Position numbers and translations under genes: made by a program. Of a stretch of 19,036 nucleotides of DNA, positions 1 through 7,177 are shown piece by piece (within the stretch, counting starts at the first letter, position 1; each line of letters starts with the position of its first letter). This DNA comes from an uncultured Parasutterella sp. (GTDB taxonomy: Bacteria > Pseudomonadota > Gammaproteobacteria > Burkholderiales > Burkholderiaceae_F). Below the pieces are notes generated by a model, which searched no databases, was not told the DNA's origin, and worked only from the letters and a program-made list of their open reading frames with translations. The stretch spans positions 1-19,036 of the forward strand of contig CAAFTZ010000042.1 of assembly GCA_900766055.1 (NCBI GenBank), given 5' to 3'.

Positions 1-162
1 TGGGGTGCATATGTCGCTTGTTCGAAGGAAGCGTGGCACAAAAAACGTGTCAGACTTTTCATGGAGTGGTACGCGAACCAATCCACTCAAGAATTCCTGC
101 ACTTACGAGAGCGTCTTGAAAAGATTCTTGGTAAAGAAGAGACAAGTAAATATTATCCGTAA
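1..162 (+). CDS. C-terminal end of a probable LysR-family regulator (partial)
   Basis: An open frame enters from the left edge in frame 1 and stops with TAA, leaving 53 residues. The stretch around RVRLFMEWYA resembles the last helix of LysR-type effector-binding domains, where an arginine/valine-rich strand leads into a hydrophobic helix. It is followed by a charged helical tail (LRERLEKILGKEE). Most of the gene lies outside the window, so the family call is tentative. It converges on the minus-strand Crp-like gene with 36 bases between the two stop codons. Another effector-binding domain with a helical C-terminus would fit equally well. Confidence 0.5.
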   Translation, partial: WGAYVACSKEAWHKKRVRLFMEWYANQSTQEFLHLRERLEKILGKEETSKYYP

Positions 163-198
163 CGACAGAAATGCCTAGGCCGATTGGTGGCTATAACT

Positions 199-771
199 TT
201 AGAAATTCTGCGCTAAATCAGAAAGAAGGCCTTTAGCTTTTTCAGTGTCGGGGCAAATACGGCCAATTAGTGCTACCTTGTCCGCAGCCGCACACAGTTC
301 AAAATGTGCAGCAGCCTCAAAAAATAACTCCGGATCTTTCATAAGCTCTGCTTTCAGATCCTCTGTATCGCACTCAACGATCCTCACAGGAGTCATTGCA
401 AAACACGCTTGTCCACAGGGTCTTTCAGAGAAAAAATTCAGATATCCGGACGCTAAACAGAAAGGCGTGGCGATCGCATATGCTTCCGTGTTTACAGTCT
501 GAGGGTCAAGCATTGCTTTTCCAATGATCCCGTCTATCACCACAGCTAACTTGTGGACGTAAGAGTCTTTTGCGTAAAGTAATTCGTCTTTGTGCAGCGT
601 TCTCTCGCGCCCTAACTCTTTAACAAGGTTAAAGAGCTGCTTGGGTATCTTAGGCGCCGCTATCCTCGGGTCAATGGATATGATGGTTCCTTCGCCCAAG
701 GTTCTCTCAGAGGAGATATTTGCTCGGAAGTAATTGGGTTGATGTCTATCGTCTGCGTCTAATGTATTCAT
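199..771 (-). CDS. Crp/Fnr-like cyclic-nucleotide-binding-fold protein without HTH
   Basis: A 190-residue protein. Residues about 45-165 fit the double-stranded beta-helix sensor domain of the Crp/Fnr family: RTLHKDELLYAKDS, then a hydrophobic strand LAVVIDGIIGKAML, then a loop and the strand ACFAMTPVRIVECDTEDL followed by a long helix. Crp/Fnr regulators usually run to about 220-250 residues and end in a winged helix. Here the protein stops about 25 residues after the dimerisation helix, so the DNA-binding domain is absent. There is no room for it, because the next gene ends 36 bases beyond the stop. Six cysteines are present, all from the sensor domain onward. The ATG has a GGGAAG ribosome-binding site 8 bases upstream. 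It lies 45 bases downstream of the porin on the same strand and is probably co-transcribed with it. What it senses, and how it could act without DNA binding, is unknown. Confidence 0.7.
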   Translation of the reverse strand: MNTLDADDRHQPNYFRANISSERTLGEGTIISIDPRIAAPKIPKQLFNLVKELGRERTLHKDELLYAKDSYVHKLAVVIDGIIGKAMLDPQTVNTEAYAIATPFCLASGYLNFFSERPCGQACFAMTPVRIVECDTEDLKAELMKDPELFFEAAAHFELCAAADKVALIGRICPDTEKAKGLLSDLAQNF

Positions 772-816
772 AGGAAAAACTTCCCAGTTGAAAGCGCTGT
801 CAGGAGATACCGGGGC

Positions 817-1929
817 TTAGAAGAAATGAACCATACCGACATGAGTCACAATGCGATTTGAGCCTTTTTCTCCTCGCAATAGGCCCGTTCCTTGTGCTCC
901 GGATACAACGGTGTAGACCATGGTTTGTTTGCTGAGGAAGTAGTGGTAACCGAGCGCACCGACATGACGATTGAAGTGATTAGGCCCGACTCGTCCCGCG
1001 TCTTTTCCTCGAACGAATTGGTATTGGCTGATGAAATATCCGCCGAACAATGGGAATTTATAGCCGATATAAAACGAGTTCAGTTGGATGCCTTTTCCGG
1101 GCTCGGACGGTGTTAGATCTGAGCCGTAGTCCAGCATGGGACAGTTCCAAACGTAACGCTGATGCACGGAATAGTTGTAGCCGAAATATGCGGTTCCGTC
1201 CGGCATATTCAAGGCCGTACCGAATTTGGCGGTAAATGGATTTGCATCACCGTGCCAAGGACTTTGTGAGCCGTAATCCACACCTTCGGCGCCGAGGACA
1301 AAGTTGATGTTTTCTGTTTTGTACCGAGCTGCGGCATTCCAATAATGATCCGAATCATGCCAGGGCCGCTCATCTCCGCCTTCATTAGCACCGTCGTCAC
1401 CGCTGAGAGAGTATTGCAAACCGATTTCCCAATTGGCGATTTTTGGAGACAGATAAAGGATCACGTTGTCTCTCCAGCCCCACATGTTGAATTGGGAAGC
1501 TTGAATACCCGCGTCCAAATAAGCGCCCTCGAAGGGATCAACTTGCCACATCCAGCCGTAGTCGCCCGAAGCCGAAATAAATGAAGACGTGCGCCCGAAG
1601 GCAAGTGTTCCAAACCGCTTGCTTTCGATGCTCAGCAGGCTTCCCCGATTAAAGAGTTTTCCTTTGGAGGTCCCGTTATCGGCATCGAAACCTGATTCCA
1701 ATAGGAAAGAAACAGCAACGTCGTCGGTGAGCTGTTCCTTTCCCTTTAGCCCCCATCTAGACCCGGCGTATGTTCCTGAGTCCATTGAGACGACCGTAGC
1801 ATGTCCACGGCTTTTTTGAAATTTCACGCCCAAGTCAACGGCACCGTAAAGCGTCACACCGGAAGCGCAAACTTGAGCAGAAGCTGCGCAGATGGCGGCT
1901 GAGGCAAGTGTTAATACAACGTTCTTCAT
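817..1929 (-). CDS. Gram-negative porin (Burkholderiales OmpC/PorB type)
   Basis: A 370-residue outer-membrane porin. Residues 1-22 form a Sec signal peptide ending ...AQVCA. The mature protein then opens with SGVTLYGAVDLGVKF, the usual first strand of beta-proteobacterial trimeric porins (VTLYGxxDxG). The constriction-side sequence SRWGLKGKEQLTDDVAVSFLLESGF and the strand FNRGSLLSIESKRFGTLAFGR are also typical. The protein ends in phenylalanine (MVHFF), the signal recognised by the BAM machinery. The length matches the family (about 350-400). A GGAG ribosome-binding site sits ahead of the ATG. It is divergent from the LysR gene at 2180 and precedes the HTH-less Crp-like gene. It probably admits small, likely anionic, solutes; a dedicated role feeding operon 1 is inferred from position only. 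Confidence 0.93.
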   Translation of the reverse strand: MKNVVLTLASAAICAASAQVCASGVTLYGAVDLGVKFQKSRGHATVVSMDSGTYAGSRWGLKGKEQLTDDVAVSFLLESGFDADNGTSKGKLFNRGSLLSIESKRFGTLAFGRTSSFISASGDYGWMWQVDPFEGAYLDAGIQASQFNMWGWRDNVILYLSPKIANWEIGLQYSLSGDDGANEGGDERPWHDSDHYWNAAARYKTENINFVLGAEGVDYGSQSPWHGDANPFTAKFGTALNMPDGTAYFGYNYSVHQRYVWNCPMLDYGSDLTPSEPGKGIQLNSFYIGYKFPLFGGYFISQYQFVRGKDAGRVGPNHFNRHVGALGYHYFLSKQTMVYTVVSGAQGTGLLRGEKGSNRIVTHVGMVHFF

Positions 1930-2020
1930 GATTGAGTTATCTCCAAAAGATTTGTTCCGGGAAGAGTCCTCCTCGGTCGTTTTCGTGGATTTAGTAAAAA
2001 ATTCTATGGACAGCAGACCC

Positions 2021-2116
2021 TCTCGAAAATTAGGAAATAGGACGCTTGCCTGCCTATTTTTGACATCCGGCTTTTCTCTTTTTGAAAGGCGCTCTCTTGC
2101 AACTGGCCGATATAAT
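2021..2116. promoter_or_regulatory. Divergent porin/LysR control region with shared motifs
   Basis: The 250-base spacer 1930-2179 separates the porin from the LysR gene. It contains TCTCGAAAATT at 2021-2031, whose reverse complement occurs at 3187-3197 ahead of operon 1. It also has CTTTTTGAAAG at 2078-2088, which recurs in the same orientation at 3135-3145. A perfect -10 hexamer TATAAT lies at 2111-2116, 63 bases before the LysR start, without a well-spaced -35 (nearest TTGAAA at 2082-2087, 23 bases away). A weak -35 would suit an activated promoter. Binding of LysR here is an inference from the shared motifs. Confidence 0.45.
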
Positions 2117-2179
2117 CAGAACAAGCACCAAAATCCTTGCTGAGAAGCATTCAGCTGAAATATAAAAAGAGTCCCAAGT

Positions 2180-3124
2180 ATGGATACCACTCAGTTAAAA
2201 CTTTTTAAGCTGATTTACGAGACCCGCTCGCTTACGGAAGCTGCAAAACGCTTTTCTATGTCCTTGTCCAAGGCCTCACGGACATTGTCTTCCTTACGAG
2301 ATGCTTTGGGAGACGAACTTTTTCTTCGCTCGGAAAATAAACTTTTCCCAACGCAGTTTGCCGTCGAGCAATATCCCAAAATTCTCAAACTGCTAAAAGA
2401 TTTTGCGGATATCGGATCACGCAATCAATTCACGCCGGAGCAATGCTCTGCAATCTTCAATATCGGCGGTTTGGACTTAGATTTGATCGCTTTTCTAAGC
2501 CCGGTTTTGAACAAACTCAGGAGTTGTGCACCCAAAATTCGCCTACACTATAAAAATATAGCCGGGGATTTCTACTCTGATTTGAGGCAGGGAAAGCTTG
2601 ATTTTGTTCTCTACCCCACACAGCTGGATATGGAAGGCTATAAACGCCTTGTTCTTTGTCAAGACAGAATCGTATATGTGACGCGATCCGACAGCGCTTA
2701 CGCCCGAGCAAAATTGCATGGGAAAAAACTGCCCGAAAAGCTCCTGATGGAAGATCTATCGATGCAGATGACCTTTCCGATTCAAAATTCGGAAAACACT
2801 CGTATGGGCCTCTTTGAAGACAACGTTGAAAATTCAAGGTTTAGCCCGAGACTGTGGACACCGTTTGCGCTGTCTCTGCCTTTCCTTCTTCAGGAAGACG
2901 AGGTTTGCACGATGCCTTATCAATTGGCCTGTCGGCTCAAAAATTTCTTTCCTCTGGAAATTCTAGGGGCGCCTGCGGATTTAGAACCTTATGCGGTGAC
3001 CCTGCTTTGGTCGGAAAAAGTCGATAAAGAAGTGTCCCATCAATGGCTGAGAAGCCTCATTTTGGCAACCGTATCCGAAGAGTCACAAAACTTAAAAGAT
3101 ATTCCTGAACTTCCTGTCGAATAA
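2180..3124 (+). CDS. LysR-type transcriptional regulator
   Basis: A 314-residue regulator. Residues 1-60 are the LysR winged helix (QLKLFKLIYETRSLTEAAKR, then SLSKASRTLSSLRDALGDELFLR). This keeps the A-A-x-x-[FL] turn, the S-x-x-S-R-x-L recognition helix and the L-F-x-R wing. Residues about 90-300 are the two-lobed periplasmic-binding-like effector domain, less conserved than the N-terminus. The length is normal for the family. It is divergent from the porin at 817-1929 and codirectional with operon 1, which starts 138 bases downstream. The spacers on both sides share two 11-base sequences, so it likely controls itself, the porin and operon 1 in response to an acceptor or its precursor. The start ATG gives a canonical LysR N-terminus; its ribosome-binding site (AAAGAG) is weak. 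Confidence 0.92.
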   Translation: MDTTQLKLFKLIYETRSLTEAAKRFSMSLSKASRTLSSLRDALGDELFLRSENKLFPTQFAVEQYPKILKLLKDFADIGSRNQFTPEQCSAIFNIGGLDLDLIAFLSPVLNKLRSCAPKIRLHYKNIAGDFYSDLRQGKLDFVLYPTQLDMEGYKRLVLCQDRIVYVTRSDSAYARAKLHGKKLPEKLLMEDLSMQMTFPIQNSENTRMGLFEDNVENSRFSPRLWTPFALSLPFLLQEDEVCTMPYQLACRLKNFFPLEILGAPADLEPYAVTLLWSEKVDKEVSHQWLRSLILATVSEESQNLKDIPELPVE

Positions 3125-3134
3125 GCGTCTTTCA

Positions 3135-3219
3135 CTTTTTGAAAGAAGGCTTTTGAAAATTGGATAAAAAGCTTACGGCAGATTCGAATTTTCGAGAATC
3201 GGCGCGATTTCTAGAATCG
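3135..3219 (+). promoter_or_regulatory. Control region of operon 1 with tandem repeats
   Basis: The 138-base spacer after the LysR gene holds two near-identical 12-mers, TTTCGAGAATCG (3190-3201) and TTTCTAGAATCG (3208-3219), 18 bases apart, so roughly on the same helix face. The second sits inside an inverted repeat GCGATT/AATCGC (3204-3220). The first overlaps AATTTTCGAGA (3187-3197), which recurs inverted in the porin/LysR spacer. A possible promoter lies just upstream: TTGAAA (3139-3144), 18 bases, GATAAA (3163-3168). LysR proteins bind paired sites, so these are operator candidates for the adjacent regulator. Confidence 0.45.
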
Positions 3220-3262
3220 CTCCTAACAAAGTTCAAATCAAGTTCACGTTAGGAGAAGCCAA

Positions 3263-4789
3263 ATGAACAAGTTTTTAGGACGCAGAAGTTTTCTAAAATC
3301 TACAGGCTCTGCGGCCGCTTTACTCGGACTTGCCGCTGTCTCGTCAGCCAAGGCAGAAGAGAAAGATATTCACTGGGATCAAACCGTTAATTATCTGATT
3401 ATCGGAACAGGCTTTGCAGGATTGGCCGCAGCTCTGGAATCTCACTATTTGGGAATGAAGGACGTTCTTGTCATCGACAAAATGCCTTCTCCCGGCGGCA
3501 ACTCCATTATCAACGGAGGCGCGATCTCTGCTGCCGGAACCGATATGCAGCAAAAAGCCGGCATTAAAGATAGTCCCGATCTGTTATTTGCAGACATTAT
3601 GAAAGCCGGCGGCGGTTTGGCTCATGCAAGTTTAGGACGCCGCATTGCAGATGAATCTGTCGCTAATTACGAATGGCTAAGAGATCAAATCGGCGTCAAA
3701 TTTAAAGCGGTTACTTATCATGGCGGCCACTCCGTCCCGAGAAGTCATGCCGTTCAGGAAAACTCCGGTGCCGGATTCATCAATCCGATGCTGGCTAAAT
3801 GCAAAGAATTTGGTATTCCAATCCAGCTGCGCACGATTGTAGATGAGTTAATCGTTTCGCCTTCCGGCTGCGTTCTCGGCGTCAAAGCTCGCAAGAACTA
3901 CAGAATGGGTCGTGAGAATTCGGGGAAAGTGGTTTATATCCGTTCCCTTAAAGGTGTTCTGATTGCCAGCGGCGGCTTCAGCCAGAACGTTAAGATGCGC
4001 TCCAGTCATGATCCGCGCCTTACCGCTGCCTTTACTTCGACAAACCACCCTGGCGCAACTGGCGAAATGATTCAGCACGCTCAGAAGATCGGAGCTAATA
4101 CTATCCACATGGATTGGATTCAGCTTGGACCGTGGACAAGCCCGGACGAAAACGGTTTTGGTATTGCTCCCCTTGCCGTTGAATCGATGGTCGGCTACGG
4201 CCCGATGATTGATCCGGCAACCGGTAAACGCTTCATTAAGGAAACAGGCAATCGAAAAGTCCGCGCCGACGCCATTGTCGCCTTAGGTCATCCGGCACTT
4301 ATTTATACAACCGAAGAAAACTTCATGAATAAGGTTGTCGGAAAGAACATGAAGCAGGAGCAGTTTGAAACCGCTCTGAAGAACAATGTCATACGCAAAT
4401 TCGACATACTCGATGAACTGGCAGCTTTCTACAAAGTTCCTCTTGAAGCGCTCAAGGAAACGAATAAAAAGTTCAATGAATATATGAAGGCCAAGAAGGA
4501 TCCGGAATTTGACTGCATGTTCTTCAAAGACGGGAAGCTTCTTGAACACGGTCCGTACTTCGCTCTCCGTCTGTGGCCTCGAGTTCATCACACGATGGGC
4601 GGCTTAGAAATTAACGACAAGGCACAAGTTCTTGACGTAGAAGGCAAACCGATTCTCGGCCTCTATGCTGCAGGAGAAGCCACAGGCGGTGTTCACGGTA
4701 TGGTTCGACTCGGTACGGTCGCGGTCGCCGACTGCATGATCTTCGGAAGAACAGCAACGAGAACGGCTAACGAGTTCAAGGGCTGCTAG
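3263..4789 (+). CDS. Tat-exported fumarate-reductase-like flavoprotein, operon 1
   Basis: A 508-residue periplasmic flavoprotein of the flavocytochrome c/fumarate reductase superfamily. It carries a Tat signal (GRRSFLKS, residues 6-13, then a hydrophobic stretch to about 31). The FAD Rossmann motif IIGTGFAG is at 46-53, and FAD contacts include PGGNS and the second GG in IASGGFSQ. The superfamily's active-site positions are all kept: arginine in GKRFIKETGNR (R331, the proton donor in Shewanella Fcc3), histidine in RVHHTMGG (H443), and arginine in HGMVRLG (R482). These clamp carboxylates in fumarate reductases, so the substrate is probably an enoate such as fumarate or an acrylate. It has no heme domain; the tetraheme cytochrome 92 bases downstream should deliver electrons. 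AGGAG precedes the ATG. Substrate not determined: the central insert differs from true fumarate reductases. Confidence 0.88.
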   Translation: MNKFLGRRSFLKSTGSAAALLGLAAVSSAKAEEKDIHWDQTVNYLIIGTGFAGLAAALESHYLGMKDVLVIDKMPSPGGNSIINGGAISAAGTDMQQKAGIKDSPDLLFADIMKAGGGLAHASLGRRIADESVANYEWLRDQIGVKFKAVTYHGGHSVPRSHAVQENSGAGFINPMLAKCKEFGIPIQLRTIVDELIVSPSGCVLGVKARKNYRMGRENSGKVVYIRSLKGVLIASGGFSQNVKMRSSHDPRLTAAFTSTNHPGATGEMIQHAQKIGANTIHMDWIQLGPWTSPDENGFGIAPLAVESMVGYGPMIDPATGKRFIKETGNRKVRADAIVALGHPALIYTTEENFMNKVVGKNMKQEQFETALKNNVIRKFDILDELAAFYKVPLEALKETNKKFNEYMKAKKDPEFDCMFFKDGKLLEHGPYFALRLWPRVHHTMGGLEINDKAQVLDVEGKPILGLYAAGEATGGVHGMVRLGTVAVADCMIFGRTATRTANEFKGC

Positions 4790-4832
4790 CCGGATCTCTA
4801 AGGCAATCCCAAACAAGAAATTTTTAATGGAG

Positions 4833-4856
4833 TGAGCGGCTCCAGGGACCCGCTCA
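4833..4856 (+). other. Hairpin between the flavoprotein and cytochrome genes
   Basis: TGAGCGG (4833-4839) pairs with CCGCTCA (4850-4856) around a 10-base loop, inside the 92-base spacer of operon 1. No T-run follows, so it is not a standard terminator. It may stabilise one segment of the message or adjust the ratio of flavoprotein to cytochrome. The cytochrome start just downstream has no clear ribosome-binding site. Confidence 0.45.
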
Positions 4857-4881
4857 ACCTTTAACAAGCAAATATTCCATC

Positions 4882-5226
4882 ATGAACAAATATTTAAGTC
4901 TTCTGGCAGTTCTGTCGCTGACAGTTGGAGTTCAGATGAGCGCATTCGCTCAGAATCCAATGGGTGCTGACCGTCATGTCGCACGAGGCGTTGCCTGTCA
5001 AAGCTGCCACGGTCAGGACATGAAAAATCCAGAGCTTCCGGATGAAGCAACCTGTGTGAAATGCCATACCAAAGAAGCTTTGATTGATAAAACCAAAGCC
5101 AAGCTGACGCCCGTCAATCCGCATGCTGCTCCACATAACGGTGACTGCACGCTTTGTCACCTCCAACACGAGCCTGCAGTTGATTACTGCGCTCAGTGTC
5201 ACAAGTTCAATTTCAATGTTAAGTAG
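4882..5226 (+). CDS. Periplasmic tetraheme cytochrome c, operon 1
   Basis: A 114-residue protein with a Sec signal peptide (residues 1-23, ending SAFA) and four CXXCH heme sites at residues 39-43, 58-62, 89-93 and 103-107. The spacing, the extra histidines available as axial ligands, and the size fit the small tetraheme domain (cytochrome c3/CctA type). That domain forms the N-terminal part of Shewanella flavocytochrome c3. Here it is a separate protein between the flavoprotein and the lyase homologue. Its role would be to pass electrons from a membrane quinol dehydrogenase (not in the window) to the flavoprotein. The ribosome-binding site is weak, although the signal peptide supports this start. 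It is paralogous to the cytochrome at 8734. Confidence 0.93.
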   Translation: MNKYLSLLAVLSLTVGVQMSAFAQNPMGADRHVARGVACQSCHGQDMKNPELPDEATCVKCHTKEALIDKTKAKLTPVNPHAAPHNGDCTLCHLQHEPAVDYCAQCHKFNFNVK

Positions 5227-5274
5227 TTAATTTTCAATTAGTTAGTTCTCAATTTTTCATCCAAAGGAGAAAAA

Positions 5275-6888
5275 ATGACTGTATTCTCACGTCGCAAATT
5301 CTTAAAGAGCTCCATCGTTGCTAGCTCTCTTCCCCTGGCTGCTTCTAAGGCTATGGCTGAAGTCAAAGTTCAGGATTCTCCGGCCATCGAGGCAGGTCCG
5401 ATCGGCAAACCTTCTGCTCCGATCGTGATCAAAACCCGCAGAGACTTTACGCCGGACGTATATCGCCGCGTCTGCTGGAATCACACTCCGATGACGATTG
5501 CTCCGGAAACACTCACTGCTATTGATGCTTCCCGCGCTGAATTCCTTCAGTTCCTGAAGGCTCATCCGGAACTCAACATTTACGGTGTCAATATTCACTC
5601 CGGTGACTGGGCCAAGAAACGTCTGAGCAAGGACGAATTGAATTCTTACCTTCGTCAAGGTTTGAATACCGGTGTTTCTTTCGGTGATCCGCTTCCGGAC
5701 CGAATTGTTCGCGGTATCGTTATGGCTCGCTTAGTTGGTATGGTCAGCGGCAACTCTGCTTCTTCCAGCGGCCTGACAAAACATATCTGCAAGATGCTGG
5801 ACAACCCAGTACAGCCTAAAGTACCTCGTGAAGGTCAGGGCGGTGCCGGTGAAGTTTGTCCGTTAGGCATTCTGTTCGATAACATCCCTCGCGAAATCGA
5901 GCTCGGCGTGAAAGAGCCGATGACCCTGATTAACGGTCACCCGACAGCAACTTCTCTTTGCTTGGACGGTTACTTGAGATCCGTCGGTACGATCAAACTC
6001 TGCGAAGAAATTTTTGCTCTGGCTGCTGACGGCCTGCAGGCCCCGGACGAACACTTCAGCGCTCAGCTGGAAGCTTGCTGGGATGACCCCGATGAAGTTC
6101 GCGGACTTCAGACACTTCGCGGTCTCATCAAGGGTTCTCCGACACCGAGAAGAAACAAGCAGAGCAAGGTCGTTGTTCGTGACTTGCCACTGATGCTCGG
6201 CGCTGCTTACAAAGCACAGAACAACGCTAAAGCAATTGCTGAGAAAGTTCTTTGCTCTGCCCATGACAATCCTCTGTGGGTTCCGACAGATCAAGCCAGC
6301 AAAGTCGGTGTAGGTCCCTTTGTCTGCTCCAACGGTTCTTACCACACTCAGATCGGTATCGTTGCCAACGACGAACTTTCAAGAGCCTATGCAGACCTGA
6401 CAGTGATGGGGCTTGGTCTGGTTCAGGCTTACTACTCCGACCCGAAAGCCATGCCGGACCAGGAAAACAACGTGTTCGGCGACATTCCGATGAACGCCGC
6501 CGACTGGGCTGACGAAGCTCGCACGCTTGCCGTCCCTTCCATCATGCCTCCTCCTCAGTACGGCCAGAACGACATGCCTTCTCCCTACATGAGAGCATGG
6601 AACAAAGTTGACCGTCTCGAACGAGTCCTGATCGGTATCCTGACGCAGGTCGCAACGATGGCTTCTCAATCTATCTACATGCGCGGTGATTTGCAGACCT
6701 CTCCGGCTTTAACACCGACACTTCAGGCCATCAGAGTCTGCACGCCTCCTGTTACTCCGCATACAAGACGTACGATCGGTCACGAAATGGACATTCTGTT
6801 CAGAACCATGTTGGCCAAGAGCAGAGCCTACTCTGCAGCAGATCCTGAAGATCGCTCCGCAACCGTTATGGAAATGAAGCTCAGCTAA
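5275..6888 (+). CDS. Tat-exported ammonia-lyase-fold (HAL/PAL) protein lacking the MIO serine
   Basis: A 537-residue protein of the aromatic amino acid lyase fold, behind a perfect Tat motif (SRRKFLK, residues 5-11). Family landmarks in order: YGVN (103-106), matching the catalytic-tyrosine strand of HAL; VPREGQGGAGEVCPL (183-197), matching the MIO loop GSVGASGDLAPL; KEPMTLINGH (213-222), matching KEGLALING; R302 in VVVRDLPLMLG, matching HAL SLRCxPQ; DNPLWV (331-336); and NGSYH (353-357), matching GGNFH. Ala-Ser-Gly, which cyclises to the MIO electrophile, is absent: the loop reads GGAGE with no serine and is one residue shorter. The HAL His83 and Tyr280 positions also appear changed, while Y103, N220 and R302 remain. 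Known members are cytoplasmic; this one should be periplasmic. AAGGAG lies 5 bases before the ATG. Codons favour GCT, GGT, CGT and AAC, suggesting high expression. Function unknown: altered lyase, binding protein or pseudoenzyme. Confidence 0.85.
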   Translation: MTVFSRRKFLKSSIVASSLPLAASKAMAEVKVQDSPAIEAGPIGKPSAPIVIKTRRDFTPDVYRRVCWNHTPMTIAPETLTAIDASRAEFLQFLKAHPELNIYGVNIHSGDWAKKRLSKDELNSYLRQGLNTGVSFGDPLPDRIVRGIVMARLVGMVSGNSASSSGLTKHICKMLDNPVQPKVPREGQGGAGEVCPLGILFDNIPREIELGVKEPMTLINGHPTATSLCLDGYLRSVGTIKLCEEIFALAADGLQAPDEHFSAQLEACWDDPDEVRGLQTLRGLIKGSPTPRRNKQSKVVVRDLPLMLGAAYKAQNNAKAIAEKVLCSAHDNPLWVPTDQASKVGVGPFVCSNGSYHTQIGIVANDELSRAYADLTVMGLGLVQAYYSDPKAMPDQENNVFGDIPMNAADWADEARTLAVPSIMPPPQYGQNDMPSPYMRAWNKVDRLERVLIGILTQVATMASQSIYMRGDLQTSPALTPTLQAIRVCTPPVTPHTRRTIGHEMDILFRTMLAKSRAYSAADPEDRSATVMEMKLS

Positions 6889-6904
6889 TTAGCTGAAAAT
6901 TGAA

Positions 6905-6939
6905 GAAAATCCTTCTGTTTTGCCGGCAGAAGGATTTTC
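6905..6939 (+). terminator. Intrinsic terminator of operon 1
   Basis: A perfect 13-base stem, GAAAATCCTTCTG (6905-6917) with CAGAAGGATTTTC (6927-6939), encloses a 9-base loop and starts 16 bases after the lyase stop codon. The descending arm ends in a TTTT-containing stretch. This closes the transcription unit that begins at 3263. The remaining spacer to 7178 holds an 11-base inverted repeat TTGAG-A-CTCAA (7026-7036) and a possible -10 TAGAAT (7133-7138) for operon 2, both weak. Confidence 0.85.
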
Positions 6940-7177
6940 GTATTTGAAAGGCGATCAGAACTTTTCATTTCCTCTCGCTTATTTTCATCACATCGGGAAC
7001 CTCATTTCTCCGATCCATTCATTTGTTGAGACTCAAAAATCCGGCAAACGTAATTAATTCCTTGTTTCTTTGAAATTGACTGGATCCATACTGAAAATCG
7101 ATTTGGCACTGTTTCAAAAAGTTGCTGATTTTTAGAATTTTTCATGTTTCTCAACACCCACAAACCAAGGAGAAATT

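Noticed and set aside
5863..6345. Long minus-strand frame opposite the lyase gene
   Set aside because: It is a shadow of a strongly coding, codon-biased gene and has no family resemblance.
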